Below are positions 43,606 to 52,834 of a stretch of DNA of 64,000 nt, piece after piece. Source of the stretch: Lacticaseibacillus zeae DSM 20178 = KCTC 3804 (GTDB taxonomy: Bacteria > Bacillota > Bacilli > Lactobacillales > Lactobacillaceae); contig NZ_BACQ01000012.1 in assembly GCF_000260435.1 (NCBI RefSeq), positions 1-64,000 of the forward strand, given 5' to 3'. Made by a program: the position numbers and the translations under genes. Position 1 is the stretch's first letter, and every line of letters starts with the position of its first letter. A model generated the notes under the pieces. The model made no database searches. It was not told the DNA's origin and was given only the letters and a program-made list of their open reading frames with translations.

Positions 43606-44487
43606 TTACTCCTGAGATGCGTTATCGTTCGTCTTTAACAAAATCGTATAACCTGCTTCTTCTTTAATCAATCCGGCTTTCAATAAGTGCCCTAATGCCC
43701 GCTTAAACGCGCCTTTACTAATGCCAAAGACCTGTTTAATCGCATCTGGATCGCTTTTGTCGGTGTAGGCGATTTTGCCGGCCGGATCGTGTTGCAAGAC
43801 TGCCAAAATCATCGCCGCATCGTCGCCAATCGCCTGGTATGCCCGTGGTTTTAACGATAGATTCAGTTCGCCTTGATCACTGACACCAATCACGCGGGCA
43901 TGGAGCACCTGACCAAGTCGCGGCTCGACATCACGTTGACTTGGATGAATAAAGCCAAGGTAAAAGTCATCGGTCAATACCCGCGTACCCGCCACTTTCA
44001 GGCGATAAGCGGTTGCAGTCACATCAGCATTCATTTGGTCAGGTTTGGCACGATTGGCCACTGCCCGAATAATTGTTTCATCAGCCAGATTGCCCCACAA
44101 CCGGTCTTTTTTATCGGTTGTCAAAGCAATCATCAACCGATCGCCGCGTTGAGGCCAAAGCCGATTGAGTTCAGGCAGTTGATCCTCACTTACCACAATG
44201 TCTTTATCCGGTAAGCCGATATCAACAAAGACACCTAAATCGCGGCGCACTTCAACAACCGGTGCAAATGCGTAGTGATCGCGTCCTACTTTAGGCAATT
44301 TGGGCGTTAACCGTGCCTCGCCATGCTTATTCTCATAAGCAAAACCTTTAAGTTCGCTACCAACTTCAGGCAAGGCCGGTAATTCCTGCCGATCGACTGC
44401 CAAAGTAACACCGTCGTATTGGGCAAACACTTCTTTATCATTGTGATCCGTCACGTGCGCGGTGACGATTTGACCGTTAAATTTCAT
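43606..44487 (-). CDS. cvfB: S1 RNA-binding protein CvfB
   Basis: CvfB is a regulator of virulence and gene expression in staphylococci; it contains S1-type RNA-binding folds and a winged helix. The 293 aa protein shows GSELKGFAYENKHGEARLTPKLPKVG (here residues 43-68), an S1 fold around GVFVDIGLPDKDIVV, and the winged helix FGISKGAFKRALGHLLKAGLI near the C-terminus. The role in lactobacilli is unstudied as far as I know. AGGGAG lies before the ATG. xerD follows at once. Confidence 0.93.
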   Translation of the reverse strand: MKFNGQIVTAHVTDHNDKEVFAQYDGVTLAVDRQELPALPEVGSELKGFAYENKHGEARLTPKLPKVGRDHYAFAPVVEVRRDLGVFVDIGLPDKDIVVSEDQLPELNRLWPQRGDRLMIALTTDKKDRLWGNLADETIIRAVANRAKPDQMNADVTATAYRLKVAGTRVLTDDFYLGFIHPSQRDVEPRLGQVLHARVIGVSDQGELNLSLKPRAYQAIGDDAAMILAVLQHDPAGKIAYTDKSDPDAIKQVFGISKGAFKRALGHLLKAGLIKEEAGYTILLKTNDNASQE

Positions 44488-44529
44488 TTTAATTACCTTT
44501 TCTCCCTGATTAACTGCATCCGACTTACC

Positions 44530-44991
44530 TTACCGTCCAGGCAGTATGTTGAACGCTGTCAAAATAACATAAGTAATGCCACTAGCAATCACCGGACCGG
44601 CAGCGATACCTTTTAAGAACACAACCCCTAAAATCGTGCCAAAAACCAAAGCGACGGTCATTTCCGGACTCATCGCTAGCAAACCGACACCTTTGGCAGA
44701 TAACACTGCCACTAAAACGCCGCAGCCAATGGCAATCCAGCCAGCCGGACTCTTGATCACATGCAATAACTCTTTCAAGCCGATTTCACCTGTCGCAATC
44801 GGCACCATAATCGCAGCTGAAATGACGGTGACACCCCAATTAATACCTTGACTCTGCAACAATTTCATCAAATGCTGCGTTTGCGGCAGTAACTTTAGCA
44901 CCATCACGACAGCAACGCCGATCACGAGGCTCTTATTTTTGCCGACTAACGCAATGATCAAAATGGCCAGTAAAAATAACCAACTTTCCAC
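44530..44991 (-). CDS. DUF441 family membrane protein (YtwI-like)
   Basis: This 153 aa protein has about four to five transmembrane segments and matches DUF441: [20 protein letters not shown] at the start, [21 protein letters not shown] in the middle and [21 protein letters not shown] at the end. The function is unknown. The start is GTG at 44991 with GGAGGAG upstream. It lies between pyk and cvfB; in B. subtilis ytwI likewise lies next to pyk. Confidence 0.9.
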   Translation of the reverse strand: MESWLFLLAILIIALVGKNKSLVIGVAVVMVLKLLPQTQHLMKLLQSQGINWGVTVISAAIMVPIATGEIGLKELLHVIKSPAGWIAIGCGVLVAVLSAKGVGLLAMSPEMTVALVFGTILGVVFLKGIAAGPVIASGITYVILTAFNILPGR

Positions 44992-45156
44992 AGGTGCGCT
45001 CCTCCAATCATTTGCCGATCAGGATCATCGGCTGCCTGCTATTCATCTCATCAATTCATACTGCTCTTTATTATAAGCTACCCGATCATCGCTGACGAGT
45101 CCCCAGTCATTTTTGCTAGCCGTATATTGCTAAAATGAGAACTCATTTCAACCATC

Positions 45157-45186
45157 AAAAAACTCCCGAGTTTCCTCAGGAGTTTC
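45157..45186 (-). terminator. pyk terminator
   Basis: On the minus strand AAACTCCTGAG pairs with CTCGGGAGTTT around GAAA, followed by a T run. Confidence 0.88.
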
Positions 45187-45216
45187 TGAAAACCATTGTT
45201 AAGTTGATTGTCCGGA

Positions 45217-46983
45217 TTAAAGGGCGTTGGTAGCACCTTTATAAACAATCCCCCGACGAGAATCAACGGTAATGATCTGGCCGTCAGAGATAACGCTGGT
45301 AGCATTTTCAGCACCAACAACAACCGGAATGCCCATGGCAATGCCGACAACAGCAGCGTGACTGGTCAAGCCGCCAGTTTCAACAACCAAGGCAGCTGCT
45401 TTTTCGATCGCTGGCAGGTAATCCTTGTCGGTTGTCTTAACAACCAGAATGTCACCCTTTTGCATCTTAGCAGCAGCTTCTTGCGCATTGCTTGCAATGA
45501 CCGCTTTACCAATCGTGGATTCGTCGCCGACACCTGAGCCTTGAACCAGCTTGGAGCCGATAAGTTGAACCTTCATCACGTTGGTTGTGCCAGATTCGCC
45601 AACAGGAACACCGGCAGTGATCAGAATCAGATCGCCTTCCTTAGCAAAGCCAAGGTCTTGAGCCTTCTTGGTTGCCAAGTCGAACATGGCATCGGTGTTA
45701 GCAGGCTTGTCGGCAATGATTGGGTAAACACCCCAGTTAACCATCAAACCACGCTGGGTCTTCTCGTTAAAGGTAATGGCAAGAATGTCAGCCTTCGGAC
45801 GATACTTGGAAATCATCCGTGCGGTGTAACCGGATTGGGTTGCAGCAACAATCGTCTTAACGCCAAGGTTACGAGCCGTGTGCGCAACACTTTGGCCGAC
45901 AGCTTCGGTAATGTTCTTGTTGCTGTATTCCTTCAAGGCAAATGCATCTTGATCCATCATGGCTGCTTCGGTGTATTCATCGATCCGGGCCATTGCAGCA
46001 ACAGATTCGACAGGATAATCACCATTAGCAGATTCACCGGAAAGCATCGTTGCATCGGTACCATCAAAAACAGCGTTAGCAACGTCGTTTACTTCGGCAC
46101 GGGTAGGACGAGGGTTTTCCTGCATGGAGTCAAGCATTTGAGTAGCGGTAATAACCGGCTTGCCCAAAGCATTGCACTTCTTGATCAACCGCTTTTGAAC
46201 GATCGGGACATGTTCAAATGGAATTTCAACACCCATGTCGCCACGAGCAACCATCAAACCGTCAGAAACCTTCAAGATGTCATCGATGTTGTCGATACCT
46301 TCTTGAGATTCAATCTTAGGGAAGATCTGAACATTAAGTGCGTTCTTTTCTTCAAGGAGTTCACGAATGTCCAAAACATCCTGAGGCTTACGAACAAAGG
46401 ATGCAGCAATGAAGTTGATCCCGTGATCCAAACCGAAACGAATATCATTGGAGTCTTTTTCAGTGATACCAGGTAAATTGATGGCAACGCCTGGAGCATT
46501 GACACCTTTCTTACCGCCAAGCACACCGTCGTTTTGAACAACAGTGACAAGTTCGCGGTTCTTCTCGTCTTTTTCGGTGATCTTCATGTCGATCAAGCCA
46601 TCATCGAACAAAACATGGCCACCAACATGTGTATCATCGTAAAGACCAGGATAAGTAACAGCAACCTTTTCCTTAGTACCCTTCAAACTGGCATCCATGG
46701 AGATGCGAACTTTATCACCCGTGTGGAATTCGATCGTGCCATCAGGGGTATCCTCAAGCGTGGTCCGAATTTCGGCACCTTTCGTATCAAGCATGATACC
46801 AACGGTCTTGCCCGTGATCTTTTCAGCCTCGTGAACCATCTTCATCCGTGCCAAGTGCTCTTCGTGATCACCATGGGAAAAGTTGAAACGGAAAACGTTG
46901 GCGCCCGCTTCGATCAACTTAACGATGATGTCAGTGGTGTTACTAGCAGGTCCAAGTGTGCTGACGATCTTGGTTTTTTTCAT
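45217..46983 (-). CDS. pyk: Pyruvate kinase
   Basis: Pyruvate kinase makes ATP and pyruvate from phosphoenolpyruvate. The 588 aa protein starts MKKTKIVSTLGPASNTTDII and has the TIM-barrel motifs NFSHGDHEEH, the catalytic Lys region IFPKIESQEGIDN and MVARGDMGVEIP. The C-terminal 110 residues form the extra PEP-utiliser-like domain (ALVVETGGLTSHAAVVG, with its His-equivalent), typical of bacilli. The ATG at 46983 has GGAGCG upstream. It lies 60 nt after pfkA and is probably transcribed with it, as is usual in lactic acid bacteria. Confidence 0.98.
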   Translation of the reverse strand: MKKTKIVSTLGPASNTTDIIVKLIEAGANVFRFNFSHGDHEEHLARMKMVHEAEKITGKTVGIMLDTKGAEIRTTLEDTPDGTIEFHTGDKVRISMDASLKGTKEKVAVTYPGLYDDTHVGGHVLFDDGLIDMKITEKDEKNRELVTVVQNDGVLGGKKGVNAPGVAINLPGITEKDSNDIRFGLDHGINFIAASFVRKPQDVLDIRELLEEKNALNVQIFPKIESQEGIDNIDDILKVSDGLMVARGDMGVEIPFEHVPIVQKRLIKKCNALGKPVITATQMLDSMQENPRPTRAEVNDVANAVFDGTDATMLSGESANGDYPVESVAAMARIDEYTEAAMMDQDAFALKEYSNKNITEAVGQSVAHTARNLGVKTIVAATQSGYTARMISKYRPKADILAITFNEKTQRGLMVNWGVYPIIADKPANTDAMFDLATKKAQDLGFAKEGDLILITAGVPVGESGTTNVMKVQLIGSKLVQGSGVGDESTIGKAVIASNAQEAAAKMQKGDILVVKTTDKDYLPAIEKAAALVVETGGLTSHAAVVGIAMGIPVVVGAENATSVISDGQIITVDSRRGIVYKGATNAL

Positions 46984-47042
46984 AAGTGAAATCGCTCCTT
47001 GCAATTATTTAAACAGACGTTAATGTCGTTTGTTTACAGAAA

Positions 47043-48002
47043 TTAAAATGTTAACTCTTCCGCCAAGGTGTAGAGCGAAAGTTCAGCGTGGTGCTTAGCA
47101 TCAAACAAGGTCCGGACGTCATGCGCCGTGATCTTGTTGTTTTCAATGCCGACTGCTAATGCACCCTTGCCGTCCAGCAAAAGTTCAACGGCGTAAGCAC
47201 CCATTTGTGAAGCCAATACGCGATCACGAGCGGATGGTGCACCGCCACGGACAATATGGCCCAGAACCGTTGCACGTAACTGGAAGTCGCCGTAAGCTGC
47301 CAATTCTTTGGCAAACTGATCAGCATGCATCACGCCTTCAGCAAGCAAAATAACCGCATGCTTCTGACCGCGTTCACGGGAACTTTGCAACTTCGATGCA
47401 ATCTTTTTAACATCAAAGTCGTGTTCCGGAATGATGACATCTTCAGCGCCACCGGCTACCCCAGACCAAAGTGCGATGTCACCAGCCTCACGACCCATAA
47501 CCTCGACAACAAAGGTACGTTCATGGGAAGCCGCGGTATCACGCAACCGGTCGACCGCCTCAACCACGGTATTGACCGCAGTATCAAAACCGATCGTAAA
47601 GTCGGTGTACGGAATATCGTTATCAATCGTTCCCGGCAAGCCGATCGTATTGAAACCGTGGCGGGTTAATGCCAAAGCTCCGTGATAAGAACCATCGCCG
47701 CCAATGACAACCAATGCTTCAATCCCGAACTTGTTCAGCTGTTCAACCCCGCGCAACTGGCCTTCTTCTTGAGCAAATTGCGGATAGCGTGCCGAGTACA
47801 GCATGGTCCCGCCACGCTGAATCTTATCGCCGACAGTTGACTCGCTCATTTTAAAAATATCGCCAGCAACTAATCCGGCAAAGCCATAATTGATGCCGTA
47901 TACTTCAAGGCCTTCATGCATCGCCTTGCGAGCAACAGCCCGGACCGCAGCGTTCATGCCTGGTGCATCGCCGCCACTGGTCAAAATACCAATGCGTTTC
48001 AT
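47043..48002 (-). CDS. pfkA: ATP-dependent 6-phosphofructokinase
   Basis: PfkA phosphorylates fructose-6-phosphate, the committed glycolytic step. The 319 aa protein begins [20 protein letters not shown] (ATP loop). [17 protein letters not shown] with the catalytic Asp, GFDTAVN and [11 protein letters not shown] follow. It is the first gene of pfkA-pyk. GAGGTGA precedes the ATG. I did not find a clear CcpA site in the 110 nt upstream. Confidence 0.98.
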   Translation of the reverse strand: MKRIGILTSGGDAPGMNAAVRAVARKAMHEGLEVYGINYGFAGLVAGDIFKMSESTVGDKIQRGGTMLYSARYPQFAQEEGQLRGVEQLNKFGIEALVVIGGDGSYHGALALTRHGFNTIGLPGTIDNDIPYTDFTIGFDTAVNTVVEAVDRLRDTAASHERTFVVEVMGREAGDIALWSGVAGGAEDVIIPEHDFDVKKIASKLQSSRERGQKHAVILLAEGVMHADQFAKELAAYGDFQLRATVLGHIVRGGAPSARDRVLASQMGAYAVELLLDGKGALAVGIENNKITAHDVRTLFDAKHHAELSLYTLAEELTF

Positions 48003-48113
48003 TATTTCACCTCATGCATATTCTTTTGCGATATGTTCTACCACAAATACTCATTGAGTTTACCACTTTTCTGAAACAAAGTCCTTGAAAATGAGAACAT
48101 TTTTCAATTTTCT

Positions 48114-51100
48114 CTAGGACTCCTGCCGCGTTCTTAGGACCACATTGTTGGCGCCGAACTGTGACTTCAGGGCTTCCACCAATGTTGTATCAGCCTTGAC
48201 CCAGTAACGCTTGTCTAACAAAATACTTTCACGAGTAGCAGTGTCCACAGTGATAACAGGTGTTGTTCCATGAGCGGCTTGCAATTTTTTCAGTAAATCG
48301 GTTCGCAAAGCCGTATCCTTCGCGTCCAGCCGAATGAATAATTCGGCACTTGGCAGGCTAGCTAATAACGGTTGTGCATCCTGAATCCGATTTACCACCA
48401 GCTGCAAGTCGTCATTGCGCTTTTCCACGCGCCCGTTCACAAATACCACCGTATCCGTGGTTAAGTCTTCAATCGTCGGATAAAGGTTTGGGAAAACTGT
48501 CAGCGACACATTGCCGGTAGCATCCTGGCCGTCCACAAAGGCCATCGGTTTGCCTGTTTTCGTCCGAATTCGTTTGATATGCCGCACCAGCAGCAAAATG
48601 TTCACCGTCTGCCCTTCCTCCAGATCGCTGACGCTCACCAAGGTATATTGGGTTTTCAACGGCGCATATTTATCAACCGGATGTCCGGAAAGATAAACCC
48701 CAAGAACCTCCGCTTCGGCTTCAAGCCGCTCACTGGCGGACATTTCCGGCACTTTGATTGTTTTAGGAGCCAACATTGAAAAGAGCCCGACATCGTTGCC
48801 TGCTAATTTTACGGAATCAATCAACTCGTCCAGATTAGCCAGTGTCTGCGCCCGATTTGCATCAAACGTATCAAATGACCCGGCAAGAATCAATGATTTA
48901 AAGTTGTCAGCTTTCAACCACTTAGGATCCAGTCGCTGTAAAAGATCGCGTAAGTTTTTGAACGGGCCATTTTGACGCGCGGTAAAAATGGCTTCGCTAA
49001 AGTCGCGGCGCATCCCTTTGACGGACAACAGGCCAAAGCGAATTTTCCCTTGGCTTAATTTAAACCCGCCATTGCTGGCATTAATATCAGGACCTAATAA
49101 ACCGACTTTCCGGGCCTTGGCTTCTTGAACGTAGGTACGCAGTTTTGGCAGATTGTTCATGCTGGCATTCATCAAGGCGGCAAAAAACGCTGCCGGATAA
49201 TGAACTTTTAAATAAGCCAGCCAAAAGGCAACCTTGCTATACGCCACGGCATGCGAACGGTTGAAGCCATAATTGGCAAACCGATCAATGTAGGCGTAAA
49301 CGGTTTTGGCTGTTTCTTCAGGAAAACCTTGCTTAACGGCACCTTCGATAAACTTGTCCTGCTCTGCCGCCAGCACTGCGGACTTTTTCTTGCTCATCGC
49401 GCGCCGAAGCAAGTCCGCTTCGCCAAGACTGAAGCCGCCCATAACGTTGGCAACCTGCATGACCTGCTCCTGATAAACGAGCACGCCATACGTCGGCTTG
49501 AGGATCTTGGTCAGCACCGGATCGGGATAAGCAATCGGCTCCTGGCCATTCTTGCGGGCGATGAAGGTGTCAATATTTTCCATTGGCCCAGGTCGATACA
49601 AGGCATTAACCGCAACCACGTCTTCAAATGCTGTCGGGTGCAATTTTCGCAAGACATTTTTGATGCCGGAAGACTCAAACTGAAAAACGCCATTGGTATC
49701 GCCACGCGCAAACAAGTTTAGCGTGGGTTTGTCGTCCAATGGAATTGCCTTGGGATCAAACGGTTTGCCGGTATCCCGTGCCACAAAATGGCTGGCAGCG
49801 GCCAAAATGTTAAGGTTCTTCAGTCCCAGAAAATCCATTTTCAACAAGCCTAACGCTTCAACGTCGTCCTTGGGAACCTGAGTCTGTTCAAGTCCGTCTC
49901 CACTGGGCTGCAGTGCCACCGTATCGGTTAATGGTTCTTCTGACAGCACGATCCCCGCCGCATGCGTCGAGTAATGCCGCGGCAGCCCTTCTAAGGCTAG
50001 CGCGGTTTGAAACAGCATCCGATTTTTGGGTGAGTCGGCAACCAAATTCTTGAGCGGCTGGCTTTGCTCATAAGCTGTCTTCAAATCAATGTGAAACAAA
50101 TTAGGGATTGCCTTACTCCATGTGTTACTTTCAAACTGACTTAAGCCAAATACCCGCGCAACATCACGAATCGCCTGCTTGGCCCCGAATGTTCCAAAAG
50201 TAATGATCTGAGCCATGTGATTCTCGCCATACTTGTCGTGCACATACTGAATTAACTCGCCGCGGCGGTTGTCTGGAATATCCAGATCAATATCCGGCAT
50301 CTGCGCCCGTGCCGGATTCAAAAACCGTTCGAACAGCAGATTATATTCAATCGGATCGACTTCGGTAATGGCCAGCGCATAACTCACTAACGAACCAGCC
50401 GCCGAACCACGCCCAGCGCCGGTCATGATGTTTACCTTATGCGCATAATTCATCACATCCCAAACCACCAGAAAATAATCGGCAAAGCCCATTTCGATAA
50501 TGACATGCAGCTCATATTGCAAACGTTTCTGGTAAGCTTCTGGAATCGGCTGGCCATGAAAACGAGCGTCAAGACCGGATTTAGCCAGTTTGGTCAAATA
50601 ATCTTTCGACGGTATCTGATCCGGCGTCTGGTAATGCGGCAGCTGAGGCTGTTTAAAGTCAATGGTGACATCGGCACGGGCGGCAATGTCAGCGGTATGA
50701 TCCACCGCTGCCTGTAATCCAGCCGCTGCAAACGGTGCAGCAGCGTCTGTTGGCGGTTTTAACCAAGCTTCACCGGCATCGGTTAAAACCGGATCACGAA
50801 AGTTTAATTGGCTGCCTTCATCAATGGCAACCATGACTTTTTGCGTAAAGGCATCGGTTGGGTCACGATAAAGAACATTGCCCAATGCCAGCGGTTCAAG
50901 CTGGTGCGCTGCGATAAACGCCGGAATAGCACTGTCAAGATGCGCCTCATCCACACCGACATAAACCGACGCCGGCTGCTTGGCTTTTAAAGCCGTTAAA
51001 AACGCCATTGCCTGCTCATCGTGATGCGTCGTAACGGCCTCCGCAAATGGCGAATCCGGCAGCGCAATGGCGGCCAACCCAGTCAGCGGTAATAAATCAG

Positions 51101-51410
51101 CAAACTTAACCGGTGTCTTCGCCAGCATGATTTGCGTCGATAATTTCAAGAGTTGGTGATAGCCCGTATTGTTTTCGGCAATGACTAACAAGCGGGCATC
51201 GTCAATATCAATCTGCATGCCTAGCAACGGCTTTAGCCCTGCAGCTTTTGCCTGGCGATAAAACTCGACCAGACCGTAAACCACATTGGTGTCGGTTAAG
51301 GCAATGGCCGTGTAACCCCTTGTTTTGGCCGCCTGAATCAAATCCGGCAGTGCCAATGGGCTGTGTAATAGGGTATAATTGCTATGAACCTGTAATTGGG
51401 TAAACGTCAT
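48114..51410 (-). CDS. dnaE: DNA polymerase III subunit alpha DnaE
   Basis: DnaE is one of the two C-family replicative polymerases of Firmicutes, the error-prone partner of PolC that extends primers. The 1098 aa protein has an N-terminal PHP domain (residues about 4-200, VHSNYTLLHSP onwards). The palm has the catalytic Asp residues in MPDIDLDIPDNRRGE (about 370). The fingers contain YQEQVMQVANVMGGFSLGEADLLRRAM, here split as two motifs, and a C-terminal OB domain (about 950-1040) binds single-stranded DNA. Absence of a 3'-5' exonuclease domain separates it from PolC. It is monocistronic. Confidence 0.97.
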   Translation of the reverse strand: MTFTQLQVHSNYTLLHSPLALPDLIQAAKTRGYTAIALTDTNVVYGLVEFYRQAKAAGLKPLLGMQIDIDDARLLVIAENNTGYHQLLKLSTQIMLAKTPVKFADLLPLTGLAAIALPDSPFAEAVTTHHDEQAMAFLTALKAKQPASVYVGVDEAHLDSAIPAFIAAHQLEPLALGNVLYRDPTDAFTQKVMVAIDEGSQLNFRDPVLTDAGEAWLKPPTDAAAPFAAAGLQAAVDHTADIAARADVTIDFKQPQLPHYQTPDQIPSKDYLTKLAKSGLDARFHGQPIPEAYQKRLQYELHVIIEMGFADYFLVVWDVMNYAHKVNIMTGAGRGSAAGSLVSYALAITEVDPIEYNLLFERFLNPARAQMPDIDLDIPDNRRGELIQYVHDKYGENHMAQIITFGTFGAKQAIRDVARVFGLSQFESNTWSKAIPNLFHIDLKTAYEQSQPLKNLVADSPKNRMLFQTALALEGLPRHYSTHAAGIVLSEEPLTDTVALQPSGDGLEQTQVPKDDVEALGLLKMDFLGLKNLNILAAASHFVARDTGKPFDPKAIPLDDKPTLNLFARGDTNGVFQFESSGIKNVLRKLHPTAFEDVVAVNALYRPGPMENIDTFIARKNGQEPIAYPDPVLTKILKPTYGVLVYQEQVMQVANVMGGFSLGEADLLRRAMSKKKSAVLAAEQDKFIEGAVKQGFPEETAKTVYAYIDRFANYGFNRSHAVAYSKVAFWLAYLKVHYPAAFFAALMNASMNNLPKLRTYVQEAKARKVGLLGPDINASNGGFKLSQGKIRFGLLSVKGMRRDFSEAIFTARQNGPFKNLRDLLQRLDPKWLKADNFKSLILAGSFDTFDANRAQTLANLDELIDSVKLAGNDVGLFSMLAPKTIKVPEMSASERLEAEAEVLGVYLSGHPVDKYAPLKTQYTLVSVSDLEEGQTVNILLLVRHIKRIRTKTGKPMAFVDGQDATGNVSLTVFPNLYPTIEDLTTDTVVFVNGRVEKRNDDLQLVVNRIQDAQPLLASLPSAELFIRLDAKDTALRTDLLKKLQAAHGTTPVITVDTATRESILLDKRYWVKADTTLVEALKSQFGANNVVLRTRQES

Positions 51411-51505
51411 CTTGCCACCTCACCCCTATTATACTGAAAATTGTCACAATTTCAGTTGATTTCATCAAGAGTCGTGGTAAGATGACGACAGAAAAGAGGG
51501 ATTTC

Positions 51506-51700
51506 ATGCGGTATCTACCTACCATCGTCTGGGGCCTGATCCTCGGCCAAGTTGTCGGCTTCCTGGTCGGCGCCTTGAGCGGCAGCAGTTACGATCCTAA
51601 AACAAGTGCGATCGTTAGTGTTATTTTCATCGTGATTTTATTTTTCTTCCCGCCGGTTATGCAGCACTTTGCCAAGTCAGCAGGAAAACCAGAACATTAA
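51506..51700 (+). CDS. YjzD family (DUF2929) small membrane protein
   Basis: This 64 aa protein has two transmembrane segments (IVWGLILGQVVGFLVGAL and AIVSVIFIVILFFFPPVM) and matches the small YjzD/DUF2929 family in size and layout. The ATG at 51506 follows AAGAGGG by 7 nt; the frame extends upstream 8 codons without a site. It is divergent from dnaE and convergent with the lipoprotein gene. The function is unknown. Confidence 0.8.
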   Translation: MRYLPTIVWGLILGQVVGFLVGALSGSSYDPKTSAIVSVIFIVILFFFPPVMQHFAKSAGKPEH

Positions 51701-51748
51701 ACTACAACGTGCCAATTGAACACGCTTGACAGATCAGTATCCCAAAAA

Positions 51749-51790
51749 AGCACCTGGAGACGGCCTTCGTATTGGCTGCCCTCAGGTGCT
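51749..51790. terminator. Bidirectional terminator
   Basis: AGCACCTG pairs with CAGGTGCT, with GGC/GCT inside, and has A and T runs on the two sides. It lies between yjzD and the convergent lipoprotein gene. Confidence 0.8.
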
Positions 51791-51882
51791 ATTTTCATGA
51801 TCTCTAAATTTCGATGTTCAGTCGGGCCCCAAACGACATGATCAGTGCGCGTGGAACCAGCCATTCAACAATTTTGGTTGAA

Positions 51883-52743
51883 CTACTTTGTGACGTAAAG
51901 GTACAAAGCGGTGGTTGAATAGCCAACGTCAAAATGCACACCGTTGCTCTTAATCGTGCTAATCGTTGTGGCGTTGTTCTTAGATTTGGCATCTTTTGTC
52001 AGTTTCTTGAAGTGCGAGAAAACGGTTTTGGCATTGGCACCGACCGCCGTACTGAGGAGCCCGAAATCAGTTGCGAAGGCCTGCATCTTCTTGCTGTCCT
52101 TGAGAACCGCTAACGGCACAATAACAGCAAAGCCCATTGCCTTGCCATGCGCAACACTCGCGCGATAATTGATATCAGCCGTTTTTAAGATGGACTGAAT
52201 ACCAGTTTTGGCCGTTGTTGGCAATTGATTTGTCTTTGTATTGGCCGTTGCCTGGGCCATCAGCGTTTTAAGTGCCTGTGCCTGTTGTGCAGCTGCCATT
52301 TTTTCTGCAGGGGTCATGCCAGCCGCATTTTTTTGGAGCGCAGCCGCTGCTGCCTGCCCTTGTTTCAGTTTAGCTTGATCAGCTTTTGAAAGACTCGATA
52401 CTGCCAGCATCTGATTGAATTTAGTTGCAATATCGGCGTAATTCCCCAATGACTTGCCTGCTTTGACCGTAACGTTGGTTTTGAGTGAACCCGCCTTGAG
52501 GTTAACCTTCTGTGCCTTATCGGTGATCGGTACATCGATGACAAACGTGCCACTGTTAACCGGCACGCTTCCTTTGCCAGCGTCACTGGTGTAACTGACG
52601 CGTTTGACGCCACTGGCATTGCCCTTGACCGTTGCAACTAGCCCATCGCGGCCGTAAGTTGTTTTTGTGGTGCTTAATTGCTGCCCGCAGCCTACCAGCA
52701 ATAATGCCAATAGACCAATCAGACCGTATTTCCAAAACTTCAT
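51883..52743 (-). CDS. Hypothetical lipoprotein
   Basis: This 286 aa protein has a lipoprotein signal peptide (MKFWKYGLIGLLALLLVGCG) with the lipobox Leu-Val-Gly-Cys and Cys19 as the likely lipidated residue. A strand-rich region (about 25-110) resembles an immunoglobulin-like domain. An Ala/Gln/Lys-rich helical segment follows (about 115-185), then a compact C-terminal part (AVIVPLAVLKDSKKMQ). It is exported and membrane-anchored. I do not recognise a family. It follows the 5'-nucleotidase gene. Confidence 0.8.
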   Translation of the reverse strand: MKFWKYGLIGLLALLLVGCGQQLSTTKTTYGRDGLVATVKGNASGVKRVSYTSDAGKGSVPVNSGTFVIDVPITDKAQKVNLKAGSLKTNVTVKAGKSLGNYADIATKFNQMLAVSSLSKADQAKLKQGQAAAAALQKNAAGMTPAEKMAAAQQAQALKTLMAQATANTKTNQLPTTAKTGIQSILKTADINYRASVAHGKAMGFAVIVPLAVLKDSKKMQAFATDFGLLSTAVGANAKTVFSHFKKLTKDAKSKNNATTISTIKSNGVHFDVGYSTTALYLYVTK

Positions 52744-52834
52744 GACGGAACATTCCCTTCACTTGATCTCAATTAATGACGTCCATCAGCATAAGCGTTC
52801 ACTGTGCGCTTGACAAGCAAAATATGACTCAGTG